Shown: positions 9,261-18,477, numbered from the stretch's first letter. The stretch is DNA of 64,000 nt from Pseudovibrio ascidiaceicola (GCF_900114245.1 NZ_FOSK01000002.1:453576-517575); one strand, 5' to 3'. The notes: a model not told the origin generated them from the letters alone. Made by a program: numbers and translations.

Positions 9261-9309
9261 CCGCGTCTTCTTTTTTCGAAAACCGGTATCCACTTTTCGG
9301 GAGTACGCT
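9261..9309. repeat. Dispersed CGAAAACCGG hairpin repeat, copy 1
   Basis: An inverted repeat CGAAAA/TTTTCG encloses CCGGTATCCAC, followed by GAGTACGCTT. It fills the gap between the ATPase and binding-protein genes. The same core is found at 31715-31759, with weaker forms at 43171-43211 and 36591-36637. It may act as a transcript-processing or 3'-stabilising element within the operon, keeping binding-protein mRNA more abundant. Confidence 0.6.
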
Positions 9310-10529
9310 TACTTGAACTCTTCGAGTTCTTCAGCGGCGATTGCCACCAGGTTTTCAGCAGTATCGTCTTTCAGGATGATGCCCTGAATCATGGAGTTGA
9401 TGGTTGTCTGCATCGCTTTGTAATCAACAAAGAGAGGCTCCGGACCACCTGTTGGGATGGAGTCCACGAAGACTGCCCAGTATGGATCATCCATGTAGTA
9501 AGGCTTCTCGTAGCCCAGCTCTTCGTATTTCAGGATTGGTGTCAGACCCCAACCGTCTGGTTTGTCCAGCGTGTACTGAGAGTCGCCTGTGGTCATCATG
9601 CGCGCAAATTCCATCGCCAGATCTTCATGGCCAGAGCCTTTGAAGACAGCGAGGGAGTCAGTAATGAGAAGCGTACCACTTACACCACTTGGACCTGCCG
9701 GAATTGGTGCAGTCTTGGTGTTGATACCTTCTTTATGCTGACCGTGTGCCCAAGGGCCGTCGATGTACATGCCGACTTTGTTGTCGTTGAACAGATCACG
9801 GACCTGCGTACGCTCAAATGCGGTCGGGCCTTCCTGAGCAACTTCCACCAGTTTGCCGTAGAACTTCAGAGTTTCCAGAGTGTTCTTGGAATCCAGAGTG
9901 ATTTCGTTGGTGGATGGATCGATGACCTGACCGCCGTTGGAATACAGGTAGTTCAGGAACTGGTGCATGGTGTTGTCGAAGTCTTTGCCCGTCAGACCCA
10001 CACCTGCTTTACCGGTTTTGTCTTTGATGGTCTTCGCCGCTGCGTACATTTCGTCCCAGGTCTTTGGTGCTTCGCATGCAAGACCGGCTTCCTCGAAGAT
10101 GTCACAGTTGAGGAACAGACCCTTGGTGGAAAACGCACGTGGGAAGCCCCAGAACTTGTCGCGGTAGCTCACGGTGTTCAGAACGCCCGGCTGATAGGCT
10201 TTCTGCTGATCTTCCGAGATCTTCACATCAACAACGAGATTGTTGTCTGCCAGCTGCTTGAGCGTACGAGAGCCCATGTAGGACACAGATGGCGGGCTGC
10301 CTGCGGATGCAAGTTTCAGAGACTTGTCCTGACATGTGCCCCATGGAAGGCTTTCCATGTTGACGGTGTTGCCTGGATGGGCGGCTTCGAATGCAGCGAT
10401 AACCTTGCGATCTTCATCCAACCCGTTGTCCCCACAACGGATGAAATGTAGCTCAGCTGATTGTGCAGATGCTGCTGCCATCATTGCGCCTGCCCCTGCA
10501 GCCGCTGCAAATAGTAGTTTGGTTCTCAT
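9309..10529 (-). CDS. Sugar ABC transporter extracellular substrate-binding protein
   Basis: This is a family 1 solute-binding protein of 406 residues from the ATG at 10529. That start was preferred over an upstream one because GGGAGGAGAAACC precedes it and it begins a normal signal peptide (MRTKLLFAAAAGAGAMMAAASAQSA, then mature ELHFIRCGD). Typical features are the GSPPSVSYMG loop, LKFYGKLV and the FNDNKVGMYIDGPW stretch. It would capture GlcNAc, GalNAc or chito-oligosaccharides in the periplasm and deliver them to the two permeases encoded just upstream. Confidence 0.9.
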   Translation of the reverse strand: MRTKLLFAAAAGAGAMMAAASAQSAELHFIRCGDNGLDEDRKVIAAFEAAHPGNTVNMESLPWGTCQDKSLKLASAGSPPSVSYMGSRTLKQLADNNLVVDVKISEDQQKAYQPGVLNTVSYRDKFWGFPRAFSTKGLFLNCDIFEEAGLACEAPKTWDEMYAAAKTIKDKTGKAGVGLTGKDFDNTMHQFLNYLYSNGGQVIDPSTNEITLDSKNTLETLKFYGKLVEVAQEGPTAFERTQVRDLFNDNKVGMYIDGPWAHGQHKEGINTKTAPIPAGPSGVSGTLLITDSLAVFKGSGHEDLAMEFARMMTTGDSQYTLDKPDGWGLTPILKYEELGYEKPYYMDDPYWAVFVDSIPTGGPEPLFVDYKAMQTTINSMIQGIILKDDTAENLVAIAAEELEEFK

Positions 10530-10569
10530 GGTTTCTCCTCCCAGTAGTAACCATTGACACTTTTGAAAA

Positions 10570-11412
10570 TCACTCCTTGATTGCACCGGCTGTGAGGCCG
10601 GCCACCAAGTAGCGCTGTAAAAATAGGAAAATTACGAGTACGGGCAGTATTCCAACAATGCTTGCTGCCATCATCTGGTTCCATTTGACTGACTGATAGC
10701 CAATGAACTCAAGGATGCCCGCTGGCAGAGGCATGAACTCCTTGACGCTGTTGAACGTGATCGCGAACAAGAACTGCTGTGCGTAGGCTGACAGGAACAC
10801 AGCCACACCCACCACAATGAGACCGGGAACCGCCAAGGGCAGAACAACGCGGCGCAGAGTGTACAGACGGCTGGCGCCATCCATGAAAGCTGCTTCTTCC
10901 AGTTCGCGCGGGATTTTCTCCAGATAGGATTTCAGGAGCCAGATTCCCATTGGCACCAGAAACGCTGCACCGGGAACAATCATCGCGAAGTAGGTGTTCA
11001 GCAGGCCGTAGTTTCTCAGGAGCTTGTAAAGCGGAATGAGCAGAACAGCACCGGAGAACATGTTAACCGCCAGAAAGATGCCGAGGCTGAGTGATTTGCC
11101 TTTGAAGTCAAACCGGGCATAGGCATAAGCGGCGGGAATGACGAACGCCAAAGCCAGAGCTGTCACCGAGATGGAGATCAGCATGCTGTTTGCGATGTAG
11201 CGCGGCAGCATTGGCACTGTCTCCCACATCTGGGAGTAGGCTTTGAACGAGAAGTCGTCTGACCAGAACTGGTAGGGCGAGCGGAACAGGTGCTCCAGTG
11301 GCCGCAGTGAGGTCATGAACATTTCGAAGAACGGCAGCAGAATGAAGCCGAGGAAAAGCACCACGCAGAAGTAGAGAAATACTTTATGTGGCAGCGAGTA
11401 ACGATCCATCAT
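10570..11412 (-). CDS. Sugar ABC transporter permease (MalG/UgpE type)
   Basis: The 280-residue inner-membrane protein has about six membrane segments and the EAA loop EEAAFMDGASRLYTLRRVVLPLAVPGL near residues 187-213, which contacts the ATPase. Its start lies 1 base after the stop of the other permease gene. It forms the channel of the CUT1 importer with that permease. Confidence 0.9.
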   Translation of the reverse strand: MMDRYSLPHKVFLYFCVVLFLGFILLPFFEMFMTSLRPLEHLFRSPYQFWSDDFSFKAYSQMWETVPMLPRYIANSMLISISVTALALAFVIPAAYAYARFDFKGKSLSLGIFLAVNMFSGAVLLIPLYKLLRNYGLLNTYFAMIVPGAAFLVPMGIWLLKSYLEKIPRELEEAAFMDGASRLYTLRRVVLPLAVPGLIVVGVAVFLSAYAQQFLFAITFNSVKEFMPLPAGILEFIGYQSVKWNQMMAASIVGILPVLVIFLFLQRYLVAGLTAGAIKE

Positions 11413-11413
11413 T

Positions 11414-12379
11414 TTAGGCTGCCTCGAAACGTTTTTTGATCTGGTGAAGAGCGAACAGATAGACCAGTGAGAACACGCTGAGCAGTGTCACCACGATCAC
11501 AGCACGTGCTGCCCCCTGCCCGAACTTGAAGTTTGCAATGGCCATCTTGTAGGTGTCGATGATCAGCGTTGTGGTTGCGCTGCGTGGTCCGCCTTCCGTC
11601 AAAATCCAGATGATTTCGAAGGAGTTGAAGGTCCAGATGATCGACAGGATCGACATGGTGATGATCACCGGCAGGATTTGCGGAATGGTGATGCGGCGGA
11701 AGCGATACCAACGGGATGCCCCGTCCACATAGGCTGCTTCATAAAGATCGCGCGGCACGCCCTGCATGGCGGCCAGCATGAAGATGGTCACCATGGGCAG
11801 GCCGACCCAGACATCGGTGACAACGGCGGAGTAAAACGCGCTTTGCTTGTAGGCGAGGAACTCAAACGGGCCATCCAGAATGCCGATATATTGCAAGGCA
11901 CCGGAGATGATGCCGAAGTGGCCGTTGTAGAGCCACAACCAGCCGAAACAGCCAATCGCAACAGGCACGATCCACGGCGGCATGACCAGCATACGGAACA
12001 GAGCCCGTCCCGGGATTGCAGCGTTGAGCAGCGTTGCGCCGATCAGACCGAAAATGATTTTGAATGAGACAGACAGGAACATCCAATAGAACGTTCTGGA
12101 AACTGTCTGGCCGAATTTGCGAGAGCTGAGCAGCTTCTCATAGTTGGCAGTGCCGATGTAGGCTTCGCCGCCAATGTTGGCGTTAGTAAAAGACAAACGG
12201 ACTGTCTCAACCAGCGGCCAGGCCACGACTAATACGAGATACAATGCTGCCGGAGCAATCAGTAGCCATGCAAAGGTTGCCTGTGAGCGCATGAGCCCTT
12301 GCAGCATCCCCTGTTTCTTTTGTGCTGAACCGCCGCGCTCGCCCTGATAAGGCAGCAGGTCCTCTGACGCATGTGTCAT
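11414..12379 (-). CDS. Sugar ABC transporter permease (MalF/UgpA type)
   Basis: This 321-residue permease is the first gene of the minus-strand amino-sugar operon. A cytoplasmic N-terminus of about 35 residues precedes six membrane segments. The EAA loop is YEAAYVDGASRWYRFRRITIPQILPV near residues 213-238. The ATG at 12379 is preceded by GGGGAGAGCGC. The 291-base gap to the divergent GntR gene should hold its promoter and operator. Confidence 0.9.
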   Translation of the reverse strand: MTHASEDLLPYQGERGGSAQKKQGMLQGLMRSQATFAWLLIAPAALYLVLVVAWPLVETVRLSFTNANIGGEAYIGTANYEKLLSSRKFGQTVSRTFYWMFLSVSFKIIFGLIGATLLNAAIPGRALFRMLVMPPWIVPVAIGCFGWLWLYNGHFGIISGALQYIGILDGPFEFLAYKQSAFYSAVVTDVWVGLPMVTIFMLAAMQGVPRDLYEAAYVDGASRWYRFRRITIPQILPVIITMSILSIIWTFNSFEIIWILTEGGPRSATTTLIIDTYKMAIANFKFGQGAARAVIVVTLLSVFSLVYLFALHQIKKRFEAA

Positions 12380-12670
12380 GCGCTCTCCCCAATTCCCAAA
12401 GGTGATCGCTTGTCACTCGCCGCTTGCGTCTTGTTATCGCCAGGGAGACGAACCGCGTGTTTTTTGCGAGCACCAAAATAATACCAAAACAAATCCATTT
12501 GTCTACCATTTCAGTACCTCCTGTGAAATATTTCTGTTTCAGGCGAAAAAACTTCGATTTTTCAAGAAAATCGCGAGGGGATAAGCTTTATTTCTTTCAT
12601 TGGTATCCCATCGGTATTGTTTTGCATTGGTATCAAAAAGGTATTATAGATAATACGGATTCACATAAAG
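12380..12670. promoter_or_regulatory. Divergent control region with GGTAT half-site array
   Basis: This AT-rich gap separates the operon start from the GntR gene. Four direct GGTAT copies lie at 12602, 12613, 12629 and 12640, spaced 11, 16 and 11 bases. ATACC, the inverse, is at 12481, with related CTACC and GTACC near 12503 and 12512. Regularly spaced, shared half-sites between a regulator and its operon suggest an operator for the GntR protein. A similar AATACC/GGTATT pair lies upstream of the hexosaminidase. The exact operator is not proven. Confidence 0.5.
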
Positions 12671-13447
12671 ATGAGCAGAATGAGCGCACAAGAAGATACC
12701 CATACCGATCTGTTCTCAACGACATCCTGGCAGCAGAGGAGTGGCGGTCCACGCTACTTACAACTTTACCGACACCTTGAATCTGCCATTAAAGATGGGC
12801 GGTTAGCAGCAGCGACCACTCTGCCTGCCGAGCGTGAGCTGGCGACATTGACCGGCTTGTCCCGTGTGACGATTCGCAAAGCCATTTCGCAGCTGGTGGT
12901 GGATGGTCTGGTGATTCAGCGCCGGGGCTCGGGCTCTTATGTCGCCCCTCAGATGAAGCGCATGGAGCAGTCATTATCTGCGCTCACCAGCTTTACCGAG
13001 GACATGCAGCGGCGCGGGAAAACATCTTCCTCCGAGACGCTGTCCTGTGGGATCTACCTTCCCTCACCTGAGGAGATTGTTGCGCTTGGGCTTGCGTCTG
13101 ACGGTCAGGTTTCGCGGATTACCCGTCTGCGCCGTGCGGATGGTATTCCTCTGGCGATCGAGACCAGTTCGCTCTCAACCGAGTTTGTGCCTGATCCGTC
13201 ACGGATTGAAACGTCGCTCTATGAGAAATTGTCGTTGGAAGGGATGCGCCCTTCCCGCGCTATTCAGCGCATTTCGGCCTGTAAACTGACAGAAGAACAA
13301 GCTGCCTTGCTGGAAGTTTGTGAGGGGGATGCCGCGCTTTACATTGACCGCACGGCCTACCTGCCGAGTGGTCGGGTGATTGAGCTGACAACGGGCGTGT
13401 ACCGCGGTGATATCTATGATTTCGTTGCAGAATTGCGCAACGCGTAA
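12671..13447 (+). CDS. nagR: GntR-family (HutC/UTRA) regulator of the amino-sugar operon
   Basis: The 258-residue protein has an N-terminal winged helix-turn-helix (LPAERELATLTGLSRVTIRKAISQLVVDGLV, near residues 52-85, then the RGSGSYV wing) and a C-terminal UTRA effector domain. That organisation matches NagR/YvoA/DasR regulators, which sense GlcNAc-6-P or GlcN-6-P. It is divergent from the operon, so it probably represses both directions. Starts at 12671 and 12680 are both possible; neither has a strong ribosome site. Confidence 0.85.
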   Translation: MSRMSAQEDTHTDLFSTTSWQQRSGGPRYLQLYRHLESAIKDGRLAAATTLPAERELATLTGLSRVTIRKAISQLVVDGLVIQRRGSGSYVAPQMKRMEQSLSALTSFTEDMQRRGKTSSSETLSCGIYLPSPEEIVALGLASDGQVSRITRLRRADGIPLAIETSSLSTEFVPDPSRIETSLYEKLSLEGMRPSRAIQRISACKLTEEQAALLEVCEGDAALYIDRTAYLPSGRVIELTTGVYRGDIYDFVAELRNA

Positions 13448-13453
13448 AATGCA

Positions 13454-13489
13454 AAAAGCCCCGCTGCCAAGGTTTGGAGCGGGGCTTTT
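13454..13489. terminator. Bidirectional terminator between nagR and the hexosaminidase
   Basis: A 12-base perfect inverted repeat, AAAAGCCCCGCT then AGCGGGGCTTTT, surrounds a 12-base loop. It has A-runs on one side and T-runs on the other. It lies between two convergent genes and should stop both transcripts. Confidence 0.9.
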
Positions 13490-13494
13490 GCTGT

Positions 13495-15414
13495 TTAGTC
13501 TCTTACATCCTGACGCCACCCGATAGCCGAGAACAGCTTGCTGTAGCATGCCGCCTTTTGCGTGATCGTCTCTGCATCCGGCTTGTTGGCGCGGGCTGCC
13601 CAGCCAATTTCTGAAATACCCAGAATGCGCGGGGCCATCATGGTTTCCATGTTGGCATCCCGTAGGACGACCTCTGACCACAAGCAGCCCTGGGCGCCAA
13701 TGATCTTGCCTTCCAGCTCTGGTTCATTTTCCGGCACCGGATCCCAGTTCACACTGTCTGCAAGGCTGGTGATGCCTGCCCAGTTGAGGCCGATCTCGTT
13801 GAAGTTGCTGGAAGGTGCAATATCCCAATAGGCGTGCGCAGCTGGGGTCATAACAACCGAGTATCCTTTACGAGCTGCTTCCAGCCCCGGTCCCTGCTGG
13901 GTCCATGAGAACAGGATGGCGTTGTTGTTGATGCCGCCATTTGCACCTTTGGCAGCTTCTTCCCAAGCGGCGGGACGTACGCCCAGCGCACGGACGTAGG
14001 ACGCCAGCTTGTCCATCATCCAGCCCTGCACATCATCAGCAGTTTTAAGGCCTTGCTCTGCTTTCAACTTATCGATGGTTGGAGATTTGGTCCACGCAGC
14101 AGGCGGGCGCTCATCACAACCGAGGTGGAGGTGAGAGAACGGGAAGATGCCGGAAATTTCTCTGGCCAGAGCTTCCATGTAGGTCCACGCTTCTGGCAAG
14201 GCTGGATTGATGGTGTTGTTCAGGTAGCCATGAACAGAGATCTCACCGCTTTCATCCGCTGCATCGCGCAGTTCCGGGTGGATTTGAAGCACAGCCCAGG
14301 AGTGAGCAGGCACTTCGATTTCCGGTAGAATTTCGATGTTCAGCTCTTTTGCGTGGGCGACCAGTCGCTTGGCAAAGGCAATGGAGTAAGTACCGCCTTG
14401 CGGACCATCTGCTGCTCCATAAATGCCGGGAACGATACGTCCTTCGCCGCGCATGCCAGACTTCTTCCAGAGCTCAGGATAACTCTCCACCTCAAGACGG
14501 AAAGCCTCATCATCGCAGAAGTGCCAGTGGAAGCGGTTGAGCTTGAACAAGGCCATCATATCCACCAACCGCAGCAGGGTTTCCGGCTCGTAGTAGTGGC
14601 GTGCACAGTCCAGATGCTGGCCGCGCCACTCAAAGCGGGGAGCATCTGCGATATGGCCACAAGGAATGGTTCCACCATAAATCAGCTTGAGATTGAGGAG
14701 TGTGATCGCGCCATAGAATGCACCAGCAGCGGCGGACGCGGAGAGTGTGATGCCCTCTGGCGTAATTGTGAGCTCATAGGCATCCTCCGCAAGATCTTCG
14801 TTTATGGCAAAGCGGAGGATGACGCCATCCTCGTGCAGGAATGGTCCGATGTTGTTACGCTCTGCGAGAGCTTCAACGGAGGCAGCACTGTCGGTTTCGC
14901 CGTCCCCCTCCCATGAGCGATCCAGCTTAAAACCGGCACTCACGTCCAACTGATTGCCAGAGGGTTTCCAGCTTTGCGGGGCTGGGACGAGCATGAGTTC
15001 ATCTGAAGACGGGTCCGCTTGCTGCTCTGGCAACTTGGTGCTGAAAGCCTGATCGATGCCGCGTGGTGCAATCTGCACTGGCAGGATGCTGCCGTCCTCC
15101 AGACGCAGATAGGCGCCTTTTGGAAGCCAACTGCGGTTGGACGGGTTCATATTGCGCTTGTACTTGAGTGTAAACGCGAGTGCTTGGCCTGTTCCAAGAA
15201 CATCTCTGTCGAAGCCAAGCTCAATGTAGCCCGCCGTTATTTTCTTGGAAGTGGCGCCTTCAACTACTTCGCAAGGAGCCAGCATGCTGAAGCACAGGGT
15301 GTAATTGGAGATGGGCGCATCACACTTGGCAGAGAGAATGCAGTTGACCTGCCGGTCCTCCGTTCTCCATGTTTCCATTCTGATTGTAGTATCAGCACAG
15401 GTTACAGCTTCCAT
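13495..15414 (-). CDS. Beta-N-acetylhexosaminidase (GH20)
   Basis: The 639-residue enzyme would release terminal GlcNAc or GalNAc from chitin oligomers or glycoconjugates, feeding the neighbouring uptake operon. An N-terminal domain (to about 260) contains the GH20b-like region. The catalytic barrel then begins RGQHLDCARHYY, continues with FHWHFCDDEAFRLE near 295 and has the Asp434-Glu435 pair in HLGCDERP, used for substrate-assisted catalysis. The usual HxGGDE is HLGCDE here. No clear signal peptide is visible, so it may act in the cytoplasm on imported oligosaccharides. GAGGAG precedes the ATG. Confidence 0.9.
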   Translation of the reverse strand: MEAVTCADTTIRMETWRTEDRQVNCILSAKCDAPISNYTLCFSMLAPCEVVEGATSKKITAGYIELGFDRDVLGTGQALAFTLKYKRNMNPSNRSWLPKGAYLRLEDGSILPVQIAPRGIDQAFSTKLPEQQADPSSDELMLVPAPQSWKPSGNQLDVSAGFKLDRSWEGDGETDSAASVEALAERNNIGPFLHEDGVILRFAINEDLAEDAYELTITPEGITLSASAAAGAFYGAITLLNLKLIYGGTIPCGHIADAPRFEWRGQHLDCARHYYEPETLLRLVDMMALFKLNRFHWHFCDDEAFRLEVESYPELWKKSGMRGEGRIVPGIYGAADGPQGGTYSIAFAKRLVAHAKELNIEILPEIEVPAHSWAVLQIHPELRDAADESGEISVHGYLNNTINPALPEAWTYMEALAREISGIFPFSHLHLGCDERPPAAWTKSPTIDKLKAEQGLKTADDVQGWMMDKLASYVRALGVRPAAWEEAAKGANGGINNNAILFSWTQQGPGLEAARKGYSVVMTPAAHAYWDIAPSSNFNEIGLNWAGITSLADSVNWDPVPENEPELEGKIIGAQGCLWSEVVLRDANMETMMAPRILGISEIGWAARANKPDAETITQKAACYSKLFSAIGWRQDVRD

Positions 15415-15961
15415 GCCTGCGACTCCTCACCAATTTCTGGATGTTGCAGTGAGCACGCCGAATGCAACGGGTTGCCTGAGTGCATGTGCTAACTGCTTGA
15501 ATTTGCGTCTGCTCTTGGCAGATTTTTGCATTTCACTTCTGCAAGAACAAACACTAGCATAACTTCTTCTCAACTGGATCTGTCAATACCTTGTCACGTA
15601 AATAGATCCATATTTTAGAATTGGTATTACATTTGAAATAAGCAGATAATTACTTTAACTCTTTCAAATAAAACCTATCAGAACATTCCTGGTCATATGA
15701 CAACTCCAGGCTTTTCAGGTTTTGTAAGCCTTTGACTGCAATTCTGTTTTCCAACGTGGCACGCATTCCCGTTTTTGCATCGCTGGAACAAGGTGTGGCG
15801 GATGAAAGAGCTTGGCTGCTGTTATGCAATCTGCCTGCAAAATCTAGGACCAGTTATTCAAGGTGAAACCCTTCATTTCGCAGTTCAGGTCTTATTTGCG
15901 GCTGAGTAACAGGTTCGGCCTTATACTCGCAGTGGAGTGTTGAGTTGTCTGCGAAAGGCCA
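15415..15961. promoter_or_regulatory. Divergent intergenic region, hexosaminidase and hydrolase
   Basis: No gene is visible in these 547 bases. AATACC at 15585-15590 and GGTATT at 15623-15628 form an inverted pair similar to the half-sites in front of the amino-sugar operon, so GntR control of the hexosaminidase is possible. The stretch 15590-15690 is very AT-rich and is a likely promoter zone. Nothing else is recognised up to the hydrolase start. Confidence 0.4.
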
Positions 15962-16810
15962 ATGAGGATGGAACGCAAGACTGTACAGACCCGCGATGGC
16001 GTGGAGCTCTCCTACCTGACAGGAGGGCAAGGACGACCTGTCTTTTTGCTGGGGGGCTGGTCGCAAACTGCAACTGTTTATGCGGGGCAGTTCGCGGATT
16101 TTTGCCAGAGTCACACGGTCTATGCTCTTGAAAACCGGGGGCATGGAGACTCGCAAAAGCCTTCTGATGGCTACCGGATTGAGCGGTTTGCCAAGGATCT
16201 GTTTGATGTGGTGGAGGCTCTGGACCTTCGCGACTTCGACGCGGTTGGACATTCTCTTAGTGTTGCAATGCTTTGGGATTATATGGAAATGTTCGGGACC
16301 GAGCGCCCTGCACGCCGTCTGATTTGCATCGACGAGCCTGCTGCCCTCATGGCAAGGCCTTCCTGGACAGAAAAAGAAACCAACGAGGCAGGTTCTATCC
16401 ATCCCAACTTGGAGTCACTTGATGAGATGGTGACGGCTATTCGCCAAACACGCAGTATTGAGGATCATCTCGAAATCATTGGCGGGATGTTCACGAGCAA
16501 GGTCAATCCAGCCGCTTTGCGTCAGTTGGCTGCCGAGAACCTGAAGCTGCCCAGAGAATATGCTGCTTCTCTTATAGAAAACCTCATGATGCAGGACTGG
16601 CGCCCTCTGCTGCCCAACATTCACCAGCCTACTCTGGTGTTCACCGGGGAACTCAGCTGGCATCCGTTGGCATCGCAACAGTTCATCGCAGACACCATGC
16701 CCAATGCCTCTCTGGAGGTTTTCAGCGAGGCCGAAGGTGGCTCTCACTTCCTGATGTTCGAGAACCCAGCGCTCTTTAATGAGAAGGCTCTGGGTTTTCT
16801 GAATTCGTGA
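15962..16810 (+). CDS. Alpha/beta-fold hydrolase
   Basis: This is a 282-residue single-domain hydrolase. The oxyanion-hole segment is FLLGGWSQ near residue 28, ENRGHGDS is near 57, the nucleophile elbow is GHSLS with Ser98, and the catalytic His is in GGSHFLMFENP near 263. The final Gly of the usual GxSxG is Ser here. Homologues include esterases, haloperoxidase-like enzymes and C-C hydrolases; the substrate is unknown. It converges on the chaperone-like gene with only 10 bases between stops and no terminator. Confidence 0.85.
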   Translation: MRMERKTVQTRDGVELSYLTGGQGRPVFLLGGWSQTATVYAGQFADFCQSHTVYALENRGHGDSQKPSDGYRIERFAKDLFDVVEALDLRDFDAVGHSLSVAMLWDYMEMFGTERPARRLICIDEPAALMARPSWTEKETNEAGSIHPNLESLDEMVTAIRQTRSIEDHLEIIGGMFTSKVNPAALRQLAAENLKLPREYAASLIENLMMQDWRPLLPNIHQPTLVFTGELSWHPLASQQFIADTMPNASLEVFSEAEGGSHFLMFENPALFNEKALGFLNS

Positions 16811-16820
16811 ATGAGCCAGT

Positions 16821-17273
16821 TCAGCATAATACTCCATTGTCAGGCACAGAACTCACCATCGTTTCTGTTGTTTGCTCAACCTCCTGCATTCTGGATTTCC
16901 AGTGACTAACTGTCTCAGAGAAGCTAAGAAGCGCGTCTTGCAACTTTATCTGTTCCAGCATTTTGAGAGGGTGACGCCACACCAAAGCAATAATATCCTG
17001 CTCAATTGCAAAGCATGCGCCCTTTGTCTCGTCCCAACTAAAGTTTGCATTGAGCAAGCGCAGCAGAAAATCGGTATTTCTGGTTTGCGAGTCCAACGTG
17101 ATAACAGGAGCGAAGAGAACCAGCTGCTCAGTAAATGGACAATAATCTGCTGAGGCCGTTAGGTCTTGCGAGAAAACAAGAAGCCAACTGGCATCGTCTA
17201 ACTCACGACAATGGGCGCCCTGCCAGGAAGCTGCAAGTTTTGCCATAGTCTCATTGAAGAAAGCTTTGCTCAT
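16821..17273 (-). CDS. Probable type III secretion chaperone (CesT/Tir-like)
   Basis: The product is a small acidic protein of 150 residues. The ATG at 17273 is chosen because GGAGGAAG lies 3 bases upstream; a TTG at 17285 is the only other option. Its size, acidity and alternating beta/alpha pattern (WLLVFSQDL, LVLFAPVITL, FLLRLLNANF, CFAIEQDIIALVWRHPLKML) match class I type III chaperones of the CesT fold. It lies 40 bases after a larger gene that looks like an effector, the normal effector-then-chaperone order. No secretion apparatus genes are present in the window. Assignment is by pattern, not by an alignment. Confidence 0.6.
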   Translation of the reverse strand: MSKAFFNETMAKLAASWQGAHCRELDDASWLLVFSQDLTASADYCPFTEQLVLFAPVITLDSQTRNTDFLLRLLNANFSWDETKGACFAIEQDIIALVWRHPLKMLEQIKLQDALLSFSETVSHWKSRMQEVEQTTETMVSSVPDNGVLC

Positions 17274-17313
17274 TTCTTCCTCCAAATATCGTGGGGCAGC
17301 CGTCGTTTGCTAA

Positions 17314-18477
17314 TCATATCGCTTTCCACGCTTCTGTTGTCAGCGACGGCTGGCTGGCTTCTATCAACTGGTGCAGTTTAAGGACCGTTGATGCTTTAAA
17401 CACTGCAAAATCTTCGCCTCCTTCAGGAGTTTCAAAGCGCAACTCATTCCCAAGGGTCAGCGCAAGGTATTGCTTTTTACTATCAAAATTTGGCAGTCGG
17501 TCATCAACACCAACAAGCGAAAGCGCTGTGTTGGTTACACTTTGAGAGTTCTGTTCTGAAATATAGATATGCTGCTGCAGCCCGATATTAGTACCCCCAT
17601 TTTCATTTTGTGACGGTTTCATCATCTCATGGGTAGGAAGATTGGCTGGAGAGTTAAGATACTCCAACCGCGCTGAGAGAGCATAAATATTCTGACCATA
17701 AGCGCCTGGTTGAGGATTGGTCGATACCCAAGCTCCCGGTGCACCTGTTCCTGTTTTTGGCTGAAGCTTTTTGATTTTGCCTTCAGAAGCGACACCAAAC
17801 AAACCATCTTCCCTGGTGCAGTGATAGTACTTGGGAATATTCACAGTCTGACCTGCATCAGCTTTCTTTTCCAGATCAGACAGAAAATCGTGAGCGCGCT
17901 TTTCATCAGGAGTTGAAAGATCAAGACCTGCTTTCACTTCGCTGAGGACTTCGCTCTGCGTTTTAATTCCAGTTTCGCCGTATAAAAGCTTTTCCGAGAG
18001 AGTATCAACTTTCCCTCCAGTACGAGCCTGGACGGACTGAGCAAACTGCGCATACTGGCTTCCCTCCCAGCTTGCCTGCTTATGGTGAGCTTTGTCATCT
18101 GCAAGGTTGCTCAAAACATCAAGACCTTCCAAACGGCCTGTGATAGACGCACGATGAGCATCGGTTAGTGTCTGCGACTGAGCAACCAGTTTGTGAAGGT
18201 TTGACAGTTTGTGCAAATCAGAGGCTCGATCCAAGCCACCCTGATTTTTCTCAATCAAGCTGACCAGTTTATCCAGCTTCTTATAAACACCAGCTTCCTG
18301 CTTTAAGTCTGGCTGGGAATTGCCCGATATACCGGATGCATCACTGACAACAAGTTTGTGCTTGTTACTCAGTAAGGTACGGTGGGAGGTTTCCAAGTCA
18401 AAATCCAGCTTGGCACCACCGTCGGACTGAAAAACTCCAAGTTGGGTGATGGCTGCACGTACGTTTTCAACGGTCAA
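17314..18477 (-). CDS. Putative type III effector with ADP-ribosyltransferase-like region
   Basis: The protein has 387 residues, starting at a TTG preceded by AGGAGCATACT. The first 210 residues are Ser/Gln/Lys/Leu-rich and mostly helical, as in secretion and chaperone-binding regions. From about 215, IPKYYHCTREDGLFGV, a Gly-Lys segment (EGKIKKL), then GAPGAWVSTNPQPGAYG resembles the H-x-T...G...(V/W)xS core of the ART/KptA fold (His219, Thr221, Gly233, Ser252). No signal peptide or membrane segment is visible. The chaperone-like gene follows directly. Function as an injected toxin is inferred. Confidence 0.55.
   Translation of the reverse strand: MTVENVRAAITQLGVFQSDGGAKLDFDLETSHRTLLSNKHKLVVSDASGISGNSQPDLKQEAGVYKKLDKLVSLIEKNQGGLDRASDLHKLSNLHKLVAQSQTLTDAHRASITGRLEGLDVLSNLADDKAHHKQASWEGSQYAQFAQSVQARTGGKVDTLSEKLLYGETGIKTQSEVLSEVKAGLDLSTPDEKRAHDFLSDLEKKADAGQTVNIPKYYHCTREDGLFGVASEGKIKKLQPKTGTGAPGAWVSTNPQPGAYGQNIYALSARLEYLNSPANLPTHEMMKPSQNENGGTNIGLQQHIYISEQNSQSVTNTALSLVGVDDRLPNFDSKKQYLALTLGNELRFETPEGGEDFAVFKASTVLKLHQLIEASQPSLTTEAWKAI

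Noticed and set aside
9258-10451. 397-residue plus-strand frame across the binding-protein gene
   Set aside because: Antisense to a clear solute-binding protein with a signal peptide; no family likeness.
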